Origin: JAABTL01 sp964465355
Lineage (GTDB): Bacteria; Deinococcota; Deinococci; Deinococcales; Trueperaceae
DNA: 64,000 bases
NCBI GenBank assembly: GCA_964465355.1
Contig: CAYXJZ010000005.1
Location: forward strand, 6,543-70,542
Reading direction: 5' to 3'
Below are positions 34,918-43,022 of this stretch, piece after piece. The notes beneath the pieces are model-generated. The model was not told the DNA's origin. It searched no databases and was given only the letters and a program-made list of their open reading frames with translations. Each line of letters starts with the position of its first letter. The first letter of the stretch is position 1. The position numbers were made by a program, and so were the translations under genes.

Positions 34918-35763
34918 TCAGCGATTGTGCGCGTAGACAGCGAAGGTGCCCGGCCCGGTATGGGCCGAGATGACCGCGCCGATCTCCACCAGCTCACCCT
35001 TGGTGAAGGGGATGCCCGCATCCCGCACCGCCTGCTCGAGCGTCTTGGCCGCCTCTGGGTCCTGCACGTGCAGGAAGTCCAGCACCAGCTCGCCCGGGTG
35101 GGCGGCGATGTGGGCCCTGAGGCGCTCCACCATCTCAGCGATGGCCTTCTTCGTGCCCCTTGCCCTGGCAGCAGGCACGATCTTGCCCTCCTCCAAGGTC
35201 AGGATGGGCTTGATGTTCAGCAGGCCGCCGAGCAGCGCAGACGCCCGGCCGACGCGCCCGCCCTTCTGCAGGAACTCGAGGCCGCCTACGGTGAACAGCA
35301 CCGTCATGTGCGGCTTCATCGACTCCAGCTTGGCCACGATGGTGGCTAGGTCGGCACCTTCGGCCCGCATCTGCACCGCCCGCCGCACCAGCGCGCTGAT
35401 GCCGGCGCTGGCCTGGCGGCTGTCGACGATGGACACCGGCAGGGGCGAGTCCTTGGCGGCCAGGTTGGCCGATTGGTAGGTGCCGGACAGTTCGCCTGAG
35501 ATGGTGACCACCAGGACCTCGGTGGCGCCGGTAGCGGCGGCGTCCTGGTAGGCCTTGCCGAAGTCGGCTGGGCTGGGCTGGCTGGTGGTGGGCAGGTCGG
35601 CCCCGCCCTGGACGCCTCGGATGATGTCGGCAGGCGTGATGTCCAACCAGTCGCGGTGCGTCTGGCCCTGGAAGTGCACGTTCAGCGCCACGCGCATGAC
35701 GTTCAGGCTCTGCAGTTGCTCGGCGCTGAGGTCGGAGGTCGAATCGGTGATGATGGCCAGCAT
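34918..35763 (-). CDS. DegV family fatty acid-binding protein
   Basis: The 281-residue protein matches DegV throughout: MLAIITDSTSDLSAEQLQ, TTSQPSPADFGKAYQDA, VVTISGELSGTYQSA and LEFLQKGGRVGRASALLG. DegV proteins bind a fatty acyl group and, in Firmicutes, deliver it to a fatty acid kinase (FakB). AAGGAG lies 6 bases before the ATG at 35763. No fakA is visible here, so the pathway link is inference from the family. Confidence 0.88.
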   Translation of the reverse strand: MLAIITDSTSDLSAEQLQSLNVMRVALNVHFQGQTHRDWLDITPADIIRGVQGGADLPTTSQPSPADFGKAYQDAAATGATEVLVVTISGELSGTYQSANLAAKDSPLPVSIVDSRQASAGISALVRRAVQMRAEGADLATIVAKLESMKPHMTVLFTVGGLEFLQKGGRVGRASALLGGLLNIKPILTLEEGKIVPAARARGTKKAIAEMVERLRAHIAAHPGELVLDFLHVQDPEAAKTLEQAVRDAGIPFTKGELVEIGAVISAHTGPGTFAVYAHNR

Positions 35764-35882
35764 GCATGCTCCTTCCGTCCGGTGCAGCGGGTCGAGCCCG
35801 CGTCGTACCGGAGGTGTGAGGTGAAGCGGGATTCCCGCTAGCGTAGCAGAGTCGCCCCAGAGGGCCGCGAGGAGGCCGGATC

Positions 35883-36644
35883 GTGTCGGAGTGGATGTGG
35901 AGCCTGCTGCAACCAAGCAGCCTGCTGGTGATCCTGGTGGCCTTGGCCCTGCTGGCTTCGCTGCTGCGCTGGGTGGCGCTGGCGACTACCCTGCTGACGT
36001 TGTTCCTTGCCAGCATCGCCGCCATCGTGTTCCTGCCGCTGGACGAGTGGCTTGGCGCACCGTTGGAGGACCAGGTGGTGGCCGCCGCCCTGCCTGAGCG
36101 CGTCGACGGCATCGTGGTGCTGGGCGGCGCCGTGGACTGGCGCGTCAGCCAGGACCGCTCGCAGCTCTCGCTGAACGCCGCCGGGGAGCGGGTGGTGGCC
36201 GCCGCCGCGCTGGCCCAGCGCTACCCCGACGCTCGCCTGATCTTCACCGGAAGCTTCGGTGACGTCTTCGCCCGCGACCTGCGCACGACCCCGCAGCCAG
36301 GCACGCTGTTCTACGGACCGCACTTCGCAGGGCGGCAGATCAGCTACCTCGGTGCCTCGCGCAGCACCTACGAAGACGCCCTGCTCGCCTTGGAGGCGGC
36401 GACGCCGCAGGCCGGCGAGACCTGGCTGCTGGTGACGAGCGCCTACCACATGCCTCGTGCAGAAGGCACCTTCCGCGCCTTGGGCTGGCGGTTGTTGCCC
36501 GTGCCCGTCGACTACCGCAGCACAGGCCATCCGCGGCTGCAGGCCAGCTTCGAGGTGGCGGGGCGGCTGGCCGACCTGGACCGGCTGGTGCGGGAGTGGG
36601 GGGCCATCACCGTGTACAGGCGTGAGGGCCGGATGGTGGACTGA
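35883..36644 (+). CDS. YdcF/ElyC-like DUF218 membrane protein
   Basis: The 253-residue protein has two N-terminal membrane helices (about 13-30 and 34-52) and a DUF218 domain with IVVLGGAVD, ARLIFTGSFGD and TSAYHMPRAEGTFRALGW. Members affect cell-wall or vancomycin sensitivity in Gram-negatives; the biochemistry is unclear. GTG start with AGGAGG 7 bases upstream. Confidence 0.8.
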   Translation: MSEWMWSLLQPSSLLVILVALALLASLLRWVALATTLLTLFLASIAAIVFLPLDEWLGAPLEDQVVAAALPERVDGIVVLGGAVDWRVSQDRSQLSLNAAGERVVAAAALAQRYPDARLIFTGSFGDVFARDLRTTPQPGTLFYGPHFAGRQISYLGASRSTYEDALLALEAATPQAGETWLLVTSAYHMPRAEGTFRALGWRLLPVPVDYRSTGHPRLQASFEVAGRLADLDRLVREWGAITVYRREGRMVD

Positions 36645-36649
36645 GGATC

Positions 36650-37000
36650 TCAGTCCATCGTGGTCAGGGTGGCCACCAGCTGTGGCACTTCTTCGCAGAT
36701 GGCTGTCCAGATGATCGCCTCGTTGACGCCATCGTCGTCATGGGCAATGCGGTTTCGGGTATCCCGCACAGCCCGCCAAGGCACCCCGGGGTGGGCGTCT
36801 CTGAAGGCCTGTGACAAGCGGTCAGCCGCAGCGGACACGTTCAGGATCACTGTGCGTGCCGCATACTTGAGCACGCTGCCGTCGGCGTCCTCGGCGAAGA
36901 ACGCGGCCTGTCCACGGGCGGTGATCGAGGCCGCCACCGAAGCGAAGGTCTGCAGGTCCGCCAAGGTGCGTGCGTCACGGCTGCTGTCCAGATCGCTCAT
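36650..37000 (-). CDS. HepT-like ribonuclease toxin (DUF86), AMPylation tyrosine lost
   Basis: The 116-residue helical protein has the HepT RNase motif R-x4-H at TRNRIAHDDDGVN (R82, H87). In the family the motif continues x-Y, and that Tyr is AMPylated by the MntA antitoxin; here the position is Asp89. The start ATG overlaps the stop of an upstream frame by four bases (ATGA), as in intact hepT-mntA operons, but that upstream gene is wrecked. No other antitoxin is seen. The protein may be inactive or freed from control. Confidence 0.7.
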   Translation of the reverse strand: MSDLDSSRDARTLADLQTFASVAASITARGQAAFFAEDADGSVLKYAARTVILNVSAAADRLSQAFRDAHPGVPWRAVRDTRNRIAHDDDGVNEAIIWTAICEEVPQLVATLTTMD

Positions 37001-37222
37001 AGCGGGATGGCCTGTGCGCGAGCCTGCTCCAGGACGCGCCCTTCTCCGCGATCATCGATCACCTCGTCGCGGTGACGGGCCAGCAGCTGCGAAGGGCGTG
37101 GGCGGCAGGCGTTCGAGCGTCTGCGCGTTCGGAACGACGCGGCCGGTCTCGTACGCGGCGATCCTGGGTTGCGCGACACCAGACAACTCGGACAGCTCCC
37201 TTTGCGTCAGGGCAACCGCCGG
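36997..37222 (-). pseudogene. Remnant of an XRE-nucleotidyltransferase (MntA-type) antitoxin gene
   Basis: Reading leftwards from 37222, one frame gives ALTQRELSELSGVAQPRI then AAYETGRVVPNAQ, the second half of an XRE helix-turn-helix. A frame change after LERL leads to RPSQLLARHRDEVI, the usual start of the nucleotidyltransferase domain, which jumps straight to RVLEQARAQAIPL, its usual end, and a TGA overlapping the HepT start. The 5' end of the HTH is cut exactly at the asd stop codon and the catalytic core is deleted. So there is 5' truncation, a frameshift and an internal deletion. Confidence 0.75.
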
Positions 37223-38212
37223 CTAGAACAGCCGCTCGGCGATCTGCACCGCGTTCAGTGCGGCGCCCTTGCGGAGCTGGTCGCCGGCCACGAACAACGC
37301 GATGCCGCCAGGCAGGCTGGCGTCCTCGCGGATGCGGCCGATGAGCACGTCGTCCTGACCGGTGGCGTCGATGGGCATGGGGAAGTGGTTGGCCTCGCGG
37401 TCGTCGACCAGCTTGACGCCGGGCGCCTCTTTCAGCGCCTCGCGGGCCTCGGCCTCGGTCACCGGCCGCTGGAACTCGGCGTGGATGGCCTCACTGTGGG
37501 CCTGCACGACGGGCACACGGATGCAGGTGACCGACAGGCGGAGGTTGGGCAGGCTCATGATCTTGCGCGACTCCGCCATGAACTTGCTCTCCTCGACGTT
37601 GTAGCCGTCGATGCCCACCTCGGTGTCGTGGCTGAAGAGGTTGAAGGCGATGCGGTGGGGGAACTTCTGCGGTTCGGGATCCTCGCCCGCCAGCACCGCA
37701 CGCGTCTGCGTCAGCAACTCCTCGATGGCGGCCTGCCCGGCGCCGGAGACCGCCTGGTAGGTGGCCACGGTGGCGCGCACCAGCCCGAAGGCTCGGTGCA
37801 GCGGTGCAAGGGCGAGCAGGGCCACGATGGCGGCGCAGTTGGGGTTGGCGATGATGCCTTGGTGCTCGGCGATGGCGCCGGGGTTGACCTCGGGCACCAC
37901 CAGCGGCACCCGCGGGTCCATGCGCCAGGCGCTGGTGTTGTCGACGACCACGGCCCCCGACCTGGCCCATGACCAGGCGTAGGCCTTGGACAGCGAACCG
38001 CCAGCTGAGGAGAAGACGACGTCGGCGCCAAGGTTGCCGTCCTCCGGCAGGGCCTCGATGACCAGCTCGTCTCCCTTGAAGCGCACGGTCTTGCCAGCCG
38101 AGCGCGGGGAGGCGAACAGGCGCAGGCTGCCAATGGGGTATGCGCGCTCCTCCAGGATCCTGAGAAGCTCTTGCCCGACGGCTCCGGTGGCGCCAACGAT
38201 GGCGGTTCGCAT
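37223..38212 (-). CDS. asd: Aspartate-semialdehyde dehydrogenase
   Basis: It reduces aspartyl phosphate to aspartate semialdehyde with NADPH, for lysine/diaminopimelate, threonine and methionine. The 329-residue protein has the NADP motif VGATGAVGQELL (6-17), active-site Cys in IIANPNCAAIV and His in the late SEAIHAEFQRP region. The ATG at 38212 has TAGTCT 8 bases upstream, so leaderless. Its stop codon is joined directly to the antitoxin remnant, with no intergenic DNA. Confidence 0.94.
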   Translation of the reverse strand: MRTAIVGATGAVGQELLRILEERAYPIGSLRLFASPRSAGKTVRFKGDELVIEALPEDGNLGADVVFSSAGGSLSKAYAWSWARSGAVVVDNTSAWRMDPRVPLVVPEVNPGAIAEHQGIIANPNCAAIVALLALAPLHRAFGLVRATVATYQAVSGAGQAAIEELLTQTRAVLAGEDPEPQKFPHRIAFNLFSHDTEVGIDGYNVEESKFMAESRKIMSLPNLRLSVTCIRVPVVQAHSEAIHAEFQRPVTEAEAREALKEAPGVKLVDDREANHFPMPIDATGQDDVLIGRIREDASLPGGIALFVAGDQLRKGAALNAVQIAERLF

Positions 38213-38274
38213 GGTCGCCGAGACTAGCACGAGCGGCGTGCTGGGCGTGGCCGGCCCTAGGTACACTTCCCGGC
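38213..38274. promoter_or_regulatory. Divergent leaderless promoters of asd and proB
   Basis: TAGTCT on the minus strand (38226-38221) is 8 bases before the asd ATG; TACACT on the plus strand (38262-38267) is 7 bases before the proB GTG. The whole divergent region is only 62 bases. Confidence 0.6.
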
Positions 38275-39405
38275 GTGAGTGCCGTGCCCCCCTTGCCCGG
38301 TCGCTACCGCCGCGTGGTGGTGAAGGTCGGCAGCAGCTCCTTGACCGACGAGGCCGGCCGCATCCACCTGCCATCCATGTGGGCCATCGCCCGCGGGCTG
38401 CAGGTGCTGGCGGCGGCCAGCGGGGCGCAGCCGGTGCTGGTCTCGTCAGGGGCGGGGGCCGCCGGTCGGGCACGCCTTGGCCTTGAGCTGCCGCTCACAC
38501 TGCCGGAGAAGCAGGCCGCCGCCGCGGTGGGCCAGGCCCTGCTCATGCTCGACTGGGAGCGGGCGCTGTCCCCGCAGACCGTGGCCCAGCTGCTGCTGAG
38601 CGCGGGCGACGTGCAGCGGCGGGAGCGCTACGTCAACGCCAAGAACGCGCTGGAGGCCCTGCTCAAGCTGGGGGTGCTGCCGGTGGTCAACGAGAACGAC
38701 AGCGTGGCCACCGCCGAGCTCAAGCTGGGGGACAACGACACCCTCTCGGCCTGGGTGGCCTACCTGGTCGACGCCGACCTGCTGGTGCTGCTCACCGACG
38801 TCAACGGCCTCTACGACCGGGACCCGCGCTTCCATCCCGAGGCGCGGGCGCTGGAGGTGGTGGAGGACGTCGAGGCGGTGACGGCCGTGGCCGGTCATCC
38901 CGGCAGCCGCCGCGGCACCGGAGGCATGGTCACCAAGCTGCGGGCGGCGCGCATCGCCACCCGAGCCGGCATCGAGACGCTGGTCATCGGCGGTGGCGGG
39001 GCTGGGCTGGAGGCCCTGGCCAGGGGAGAGGTGTGGGGCACGCGCTTCCTGGCCAAGCGCAGCGCGTCGGCGCGCAAGGCATGGATCAGCGAGCAGCCGG
39101 TGCGAGGTCGGCTTGAGGTGGACACGGGCGCAGGCGCCGCCTTGGGCAAGGGGCGCAGCCTGCTGCCTTCCGGGGTGGTGGCCAGCAGCGGCGACTTCGC
39201 CTTCGGCGACGCGGTGGACGTGGTCTGCGATGGGCGCCTCATTGCCCGCGGCCTGAGCAACTACGCGGCCGACGCCATGGCCCGCATCCGCGGTCGTCAC
39301 AGCAGCCAGATCGCCGAGTTGCTCGGGGCCAAGGACTTCGACGAGGTCATCCATCGTGACAACCTGGTTTGGCTTGGGTCGTCTGGTACCATGCCGCCAG
39401 CATGA
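38275..39405 (+). CDS. proB: Glutamate 5-kinase
   Basis: It phosphorylates glutamate, the first step of proline synthesis. The 376-residue protein has an amino acid kinase domain (VVVKVGSSSLTDEAG, VVNENDSVAT, DNDTLSAWVAYLV) and a C-terminal PUA domain (about 285-365). The GTG start is leaderless. It heads a four-gene overlapping operon (proB, DUF4345, hisZ, hisG) and is divergent from asd; proA is not in the window. Confidence 0.94.
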   Translation: MSAVPPLPGRYRRVVVKVGSSSLTDEAGRIHLPSMWAIARGLQVLAAASGAQPVLVSSGAGAAGRARLGLELPLTLPEKQAAAAVGQALLMLDWERALSPQTVAQLLLSAGDVQRRERYVNAKNALEALLKLGVLPVVNENDSVATAELKLGDNDTLSAWVAYLVDADLLVLLTDVNGLYDRDPRFHPEARALEVVEDVEAVTAVAGHPGSRRGTGGMVTKLRAARIATRAGIETLVIGGGGAGLEALARGEVWGTRFLAKRSASARKAWISEQPVRGRLEVDTGAGAALGKGRSLLPSGVVASSGDFAFGDAVDVVCDGRLIARGLSNYAADAMARIRGRHSSQIAELLGAKDFDEVIHRDNLVWLGSSGTMPPA

Positions 39406-39962
39406 CCATCCGCTCCCAGCTCGCCTACGCTGCCATCGGGGTGGTCCTGGTCCTCGGCCTGCTCAGCCTCTTCAACCCGGTCTTCTCGGCCCGTCTGTTG
39501 GGGCTGGACGTGGCCATCGCGCGCGGCATCTCCGAGGTGCGCTCCACCTACGGTGCCATGCATGTGACCCTGGCCGCCATGCTGCTGTGGGCCATGCCAC
39601 TGCGGCCTCGCTCAGGCATGATCGTGCGCCTGCTCGGTCTGCTGTGGATGGGCGCGGCGGCCGGCCGGGTGGCCAGCATCGCCATCGACGGTGTGGTCAC
39701 GCCCACCAACCTGCTGTTGGCCGCTGTGCAACTGGCGGTGGCCGGACTGCTCGTATGGGCCAGCTTCGAAGTCCCGCCAAGCCCCGCCGAGCAGCGGGCA
39801 CGGCGCGAGGAGACTGCCGCCAGACGCCGCCTCGAAGCCGCCAAGGCGGCGGCCAAGGCCGGCCAGACCACGACCGCGCCTGCCTCAACAGCGCGTCCCC
39901 CTGCCTCAACCGTCTCGCCTGTCGCGCGCGAAGCCGAAGGTCCCCGCTCCGATACGCCGTGA
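39402..39962 (+). CDS. DUF4345-like membrane protein
   Basis: The 186-residue protein has four membrane helices in the first 125 residues, with STYGAMHVTLAAMLLWAM and a DUF4345-like opening, then a charged Ala/Arg/Lys-rich tail (about 130-186). Its ATG overlaps the proB stop (ATGA), while TACCAT 9 bases upstream gives an internal leaderless signal. Function unknown; it lies within an amino acid operon without an obvious metabolic link. Confidence 0.7.
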   Translation: MTIRSQLAYAAIGVVLVLGLLSLFNPVFSARLLGLDVAIARGISEVRSTYGAMHVTLAAMLLWAMPLRPRSGMIVRLLGLLWMGAAAGRVASIAIDGVVTPTNLLLAAVQLAVAGLLVWASFEVPPSPAEQRARREETAARRRLEAAKAAAKAGQTTTAPASTARPPASTVSPVAREAEGPRSDTP

Positions 39963-41176
39963 GCCTCGGCCCACCGGAAGGCACCCGCTACCTCCTGCCC
40001 GACGCCGCTGCCCGCCGCACGGCGATGATGGCCACCCTGCGCGAGCTCTACCGCGGCTGGGGCTACGACCTGGTGGAGTCGCCCTCGCTCGAGCGCTACG
40101 ACGCCCACCACCCCCGCGCCGAGCAGTCCTTCAAGCTGGTCGACCGCGACGGCGGCGTGCTGGCGCTGCGCAGCGACTTCACCCCGGCGTTGGCTGCCCT
40201 CGTGCGCGGCCAGCATCCCGAGGTGGCGAACGGGGAGCAGCGGCCCCTGCGCTGGCAATACGCCGGGACGGTGTGGCAGGCCACGCAGCCGGAGATCGTG
40301 CGCGTGCGGGAGTTCAGCCAGGTGGGCTTGGAGCTGATCGGCGTCTCCAACGCCCGCGCCGACGCCGAGATCATCCACTTGGCGCGTGAGTCGCTTCGCG
40401 TCCTCGGTCTGCGGCCACGCCTCGAGGTGGGCAACCCCGGCTTCGTGCGCGCCCTCTTCGAGGAGGCCAAGGTCCCCAAGGCGCGGCAGGACGACTTCGC
40501 CGACGCCATCGATCGCAAGGATCGCAGCGACCTGCGCGCGCTCATCGAGGCGGAGGGTCTGCAGGCCGAGCCCGGATCGGCGGTGTCTGCCCTGCTGCAG
40601 GTGCCTGATCTCTTCGGTGGCGACGAGGTGCTGGTGCGAGCGAAGCAGTCCATGCCATGGCCCAGGGTGCAGCACGAGATCGGACGTTTGGAAGGCGTGC
40701 TGCGCGAGTTCGAGGACGCCAGCGAGTTGATGCTCGACCTGGCCATGGCCCGTCGCCTCTCCTACTACACCGGTGTGACCTTCCGGGCCTACACCCCCGA
40801 CTTCGGCCAGCCCCTGCTGGGTGGCGGCCGCTACGACGGCGCCCTGCTGCCCGCCGCCGCCGGCTTCTCCATCGGCATGGAGCGGCTGCTGCAGGCCACC
40901 CGCGCCCTCTCGCCCGAGCCCGAGCCGCCCGCCAAGGTGCTGTCGCTTGACGACCCTGCTGCCCGAAGGCTGCGGCGCGGCGGCGTGCGCGTGCTGCGCG
41001 CGCTGCAAGAGGATCCAGATGAAGCGAGGCGCGAGGCGCTGACCCACGGCGCCGCCTACCTGCTGCTGGAGGGGCGCCTCGAGGCCGCGGGCGATGGCGC
41101 TTCTGCCGATGAGCTGGCTCAGCTGCAGGCCTTGATCGACGACGGTGCGCCTTCACCGGAAGGCGCTGCATCATGA
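39959..41176 (+). CDS. hisZ: ATP phosphoribosyltransferase regulatory subunit HisZ
   Basis: HisZ is a class II histidyl-tRNA synthetase paralogue needed by the short form of HisG. The 405-residue protein has the synthetase-like core (DFTPALAALVRGQHPE, RVREFSQVGLELIG, RRLSYYTGVTFRAYTPDFG and GGGRYDGALLP) and no C-terminal anticodon-binding domain of HisS. GTG start overlapping the DUF4345 stop (GTGA). The short HisG directly downstream makes HisZ rather than HisS the firm call. Confidence 0.9.
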   Translation: MSLGPPEGTRYLLPDAAARRTAMMATLRELYRGWGYDLVESPSLERYDAHHPRAEQSFKLVDRDGGVLALRSDFTPALAALVRGQHPEVANGEQRPLRWQYAGTVWQATQPEIVRVREFSQVGLELIGVSNARADAEIIHLARESLRVLGLRPRLEVGNPGFVRALFEEAKVPKARQDDFADAIDRKDRSDLRALIEAEGLQAEPGSAVSALLQVPDLFGGDEVLVRAKQSMPWPRVQHEIGRLEGVLREFEDASELMLDLAMARRLSYYTGVTFRAYTPDFGQPLLGGGRYDGALLPAAAGFSIGMERLLQATRALSPEPEPPAKVLSLDDPAARRLRRGGVRVLRALQEDPDEARREALTHGAAYLLLEGRLEAAGDGASADELAQLQALIDDGAPSPEGAAS

Positions 41177-41796
41177 CCAGCGGTCCTGGCTTGGTGTTGG
41201 CGCTGCCCAAGGGCCGTGTCATGCAGCGCAGCCTGGAGGCACTGCGGGCCGCCGGCCTGCGGTTGTCGGAGAACCCGAGCCAGCGGCTGCTGCGCTACGA
41301 CGCCGGCGACGCCACCGTCATCGAGATGCGCAACGCCGACGTGGTGGCCTACGTCGAGCTGGGCGTGGCCGACGCCGGGGTGGTGGGCAAGGACCAGCTC
41401 GTCGAGGCCTCCTCGAGCCTCTACGAGCCGGTTGACCTCGGCTTCGGCGTCTGTCGCATGGCGCTCATCCGGCCGCGCGGTGCCAAGGGCCCCATCGAGC
41501 GGGTGGCCTCCAAGTACCCGCGACTCACCGCCGACTACCTGCGCCGTCGCGGCAGCGGCGCCGAGGTGGTGGAACTCAGCGGCAACGTGGAGCTGGCCTG
41601 CCTCACCGGCCTGGCCGACGCGGTGGTGGACGTGGTGGAGACCGGCACCACCTTGCGCACCAACGACCTCGAGGAAGTGGACGTGATCTTCCGCTCCAGC
41701 GCGCGCTTCGTGGTGAACAGGGCGTCGCTGAAGCTCAAGGGGGAGTTGCTGAGGCCGCTGCTGGAGGCCTTGCGGGGGTTGCCTGGCGCGACGTGA
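41173..41796 (+). CDS. hisG: ATP phosphoribosyltransferase, short form
   Basis: It condenses ATP with PRPP, the first step of histidine synthesis. The 207-residue short form lacks the C-terminal regulatory domain and depends on HisZ. Signatures are VLALPKGRVMQ, the ADAGVVGKDQL region, and the PRPP loop in DAVVDVVETGTTLRTN. The ATG overlaps the hisZ stop by four bases (ATGA). No other his genes are in the window. Its stop is covered by the start of the vapB operator. Confidence 0.95.
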   Translation: MTSGPGLVLALPKGRVMQRSLEALRAAGLRLSENPSQRLLRYDAGDATVIEMRNADVVAYVELGVADAGVVGKDQLVEASSSLYEPVDLGFGVCRMALIRPRGAKGPIERVASKYPRLTADYLRRRGSGAEVVELSGNVELACLTGLADAVVDVVETGTTLRTNDLEEVDVIFRSSARFVVNRASLKLKGELLRPLLEALRGLPGAT

Positions 41797-41810
41797 TGTA
41801 AGATTACATC
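41795..41810 (+). promoter_or_regulatory. Palindromic operator on a leaderless toxin-antitoxin promoter
   Basis: GATGTAA (41795-41801) and TTACATC (41804-41810) form a perfect palindrome with a 2-base centre. It covers the -10 box TAAGAT (41799-41804) and ends directly before the ATG at 41811. A ribbon-helix-helix dimer bound here would block transcription from its own start. Confidence 0.65.
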
Positions 41811-42068
41811 ATGAAGCGCACCCAGATCTCCCTCACCGACGAGGACCGTCGGGTGCTCGATGCGGAGGCGAAGCGGACGGGCCGCTCGATCTCGGCGCTG
41901 ATCCGGGAGGCGGTCGGCCAGGTCTACGGGAGTCGCCGGGAGACGGAGAGCGACCTTCGCGCCATCGATCAGGCGCTGGGCGCATGGGATGGGCGCGAGT
42001 CCGATGGGGCGGGGTATGTCGAACAGATTCGCTCTGGCCGCCGACTGGCTGACCTCGGGGAACGATGA
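41811..42068 (+). CDS. Ribbon-helix-helix antitoxin (VapB-like)
   Basis: The 85-residue protein opens with RTQISLTDEDRRVLDAEA, a ribbon-helix-helix DNA-binding domain, and has a charged C-terminal toxin-neutralising tail (YVEQIRSGRRLADLG). It would neutralise the PIN toxin and repress its operon through the palindrome at its start. Leaderless: TAAGAT lies 6 bases before the ATG. Confidence 0.85.
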   Translation: MKRTQISLTDEDRRVLDAEAKRTGRSISALIREAVGQVYGSRRETESDLRAIDQALGAWDGRESDGAGYVEQIRSGRRLADLGER

Positions 42069-42442
42069 ACTTCGTGATCGACACGTCGGTGCTGATCGAC
42101 ATCCTGCGTGGTGAGGCTCAGGCTGCCTCTGTCCTGCGGGAGGCGCGTCTGGCTGGAGCCTTGCATGCCAGCGATGTGACGAGACTCGAGGTGTTGGCGG
42201 GCATGCGGGCGCCGGAGGAGCAAGTCACCCGCCGCCTGCTCTCGGTGCTCGAATGGCACCCGCTGGACGAAGCCGTGGCCGAACTGGCTGGTGACCTGGG
42301 GCGGCGTTGGCTGCCGGGGAACCGAGGCATCGACTCGGCCGATCTCGCCGTGGCTGCGACGGTCATCCGCCTCGACGCTCGACTCCTCACCCGGAACGTG
42401 AAGCGCTTCCCGATGTTCGAGGGTCTGGCGGCTCCGTACTAA
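42065..42442 (+). CDS. PIN domain ribonuclease toxin (VapC-like)
   Basis: The 125-residue PIN protein has the acidic set D6 (VIDTSVL), E42 (LEVLAG), D90 and D93 (GIDSADLAVAAT), which bind Mg2+ for RNA cleavage. Its ATG overlaps the antitoxin stop (ATGA). Target unknown, probably tRNA or rRNA as for other VapC. Residues are intact, so it should be active. Confidence 0.88.
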   Translation: MNFVIDTSVLIDILRGEAQAASVLREARLAGALHASDVTRLEVLAGMRAPEEQVTRRLLSVLEWHPLDEAVAELAGDLGRRWLPGNRGIDSADLAVAATVIRLDARLLTRNVKRFPMFEGLAAPY

Positions 42443-42578
42443 GTCTGCGGTTGGTACGACGTTTCGGCGTAAGTAGATCACCCGTTCCCGCGCAGCTCGT
42501 GATCCTGGTAGGCATGGCTCACCTCCCGCAGCAGGTGTAGAACCGGCGGTCTACGATGACGCACGTGGAGGCCGGCAG

Positions 42579-42950
42579 ATGAGTGACCCTGAGGTAGACC
42601 ACACCTGGATCGACGAAGCCGTCGCCACGCTGCCCGGCGCCGAGGCGGAGTACAAGCCCGATTGGGACGCCCACCTCTACCGAGTGGCCGGCAAGCTCTT
42701 CGGCACCCGTGGGCACTACCGCGACGGCCGCCCCATCGTGACGCTGAAGCTGGACCCGGAGTTCGGCGAGTTGCTGCGCCAGAACCACGATTGGGTCATC
42801 CCCGGCTACTACTCGAACAAGCGGCACTACAACTCCGTCTTCCTCGATGCTGACGTGCCGCGCCAGCAGGTCCTCGACCTGCTGCACGACGCCTACGAGC
42901 TGGTGGTAGCAGCGCTGCCGAAGAAGGTGCGAGCGACGCTGGGCGCCTGA
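42579..42950 (+). CDS. MmcQ/YjbR family protein
   Basis: The 123-residue protein matches the YjbR family (PF04237): KLFGTRGHYRDGRPIVTLKL, LLRQNHDWVIPGYYSNKRHY and LHDAYELVVAALPKKVR. It has a double-wing-like fold and probable DNA-binding role, poorly characterised. GGAGG precedes the ATG. It is a single gene. Confidence 0.8.
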   Translation: MSDPEVDHTWIDEAVATLPGAEAEYKPDWDAHLYRVAGKLFGTRGHYRDGRPIVTLKLDPEFGELLRQNHDWVIPGYYSNKRHYNSVFLDADVPRQQVLDLLHDAYELVVAALPKKVRATLGA

Positions 42951-42984
42951 GTGGGAGCTGTGCCGCCCACCGAACACTTACCCC

Positions 42985-43014
42985 TTGCGCTAAGTATCAT
43001 GCGCCTGCTATAAC
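42985..43014 (+). promoter_or_regulatory. Promoter of the ArsR-AHSA1 operon
   Basis: TTGCGC (42985-42990), 18 bases, then TATAAC (43009-43014), and 8 bases to the ATG at 43023. It is the leaderless arrangement with a visible -35 box. Confidence 0.6.
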
Positions 43015-43022
43015 TTAGCCTC

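Noticed and set aside
39959..41176. Histidyl-tRNA synthetase HisS
   Set aside because: The anticodon-binding domain is absent and a short HisG follows directly, which indicates HisZ.
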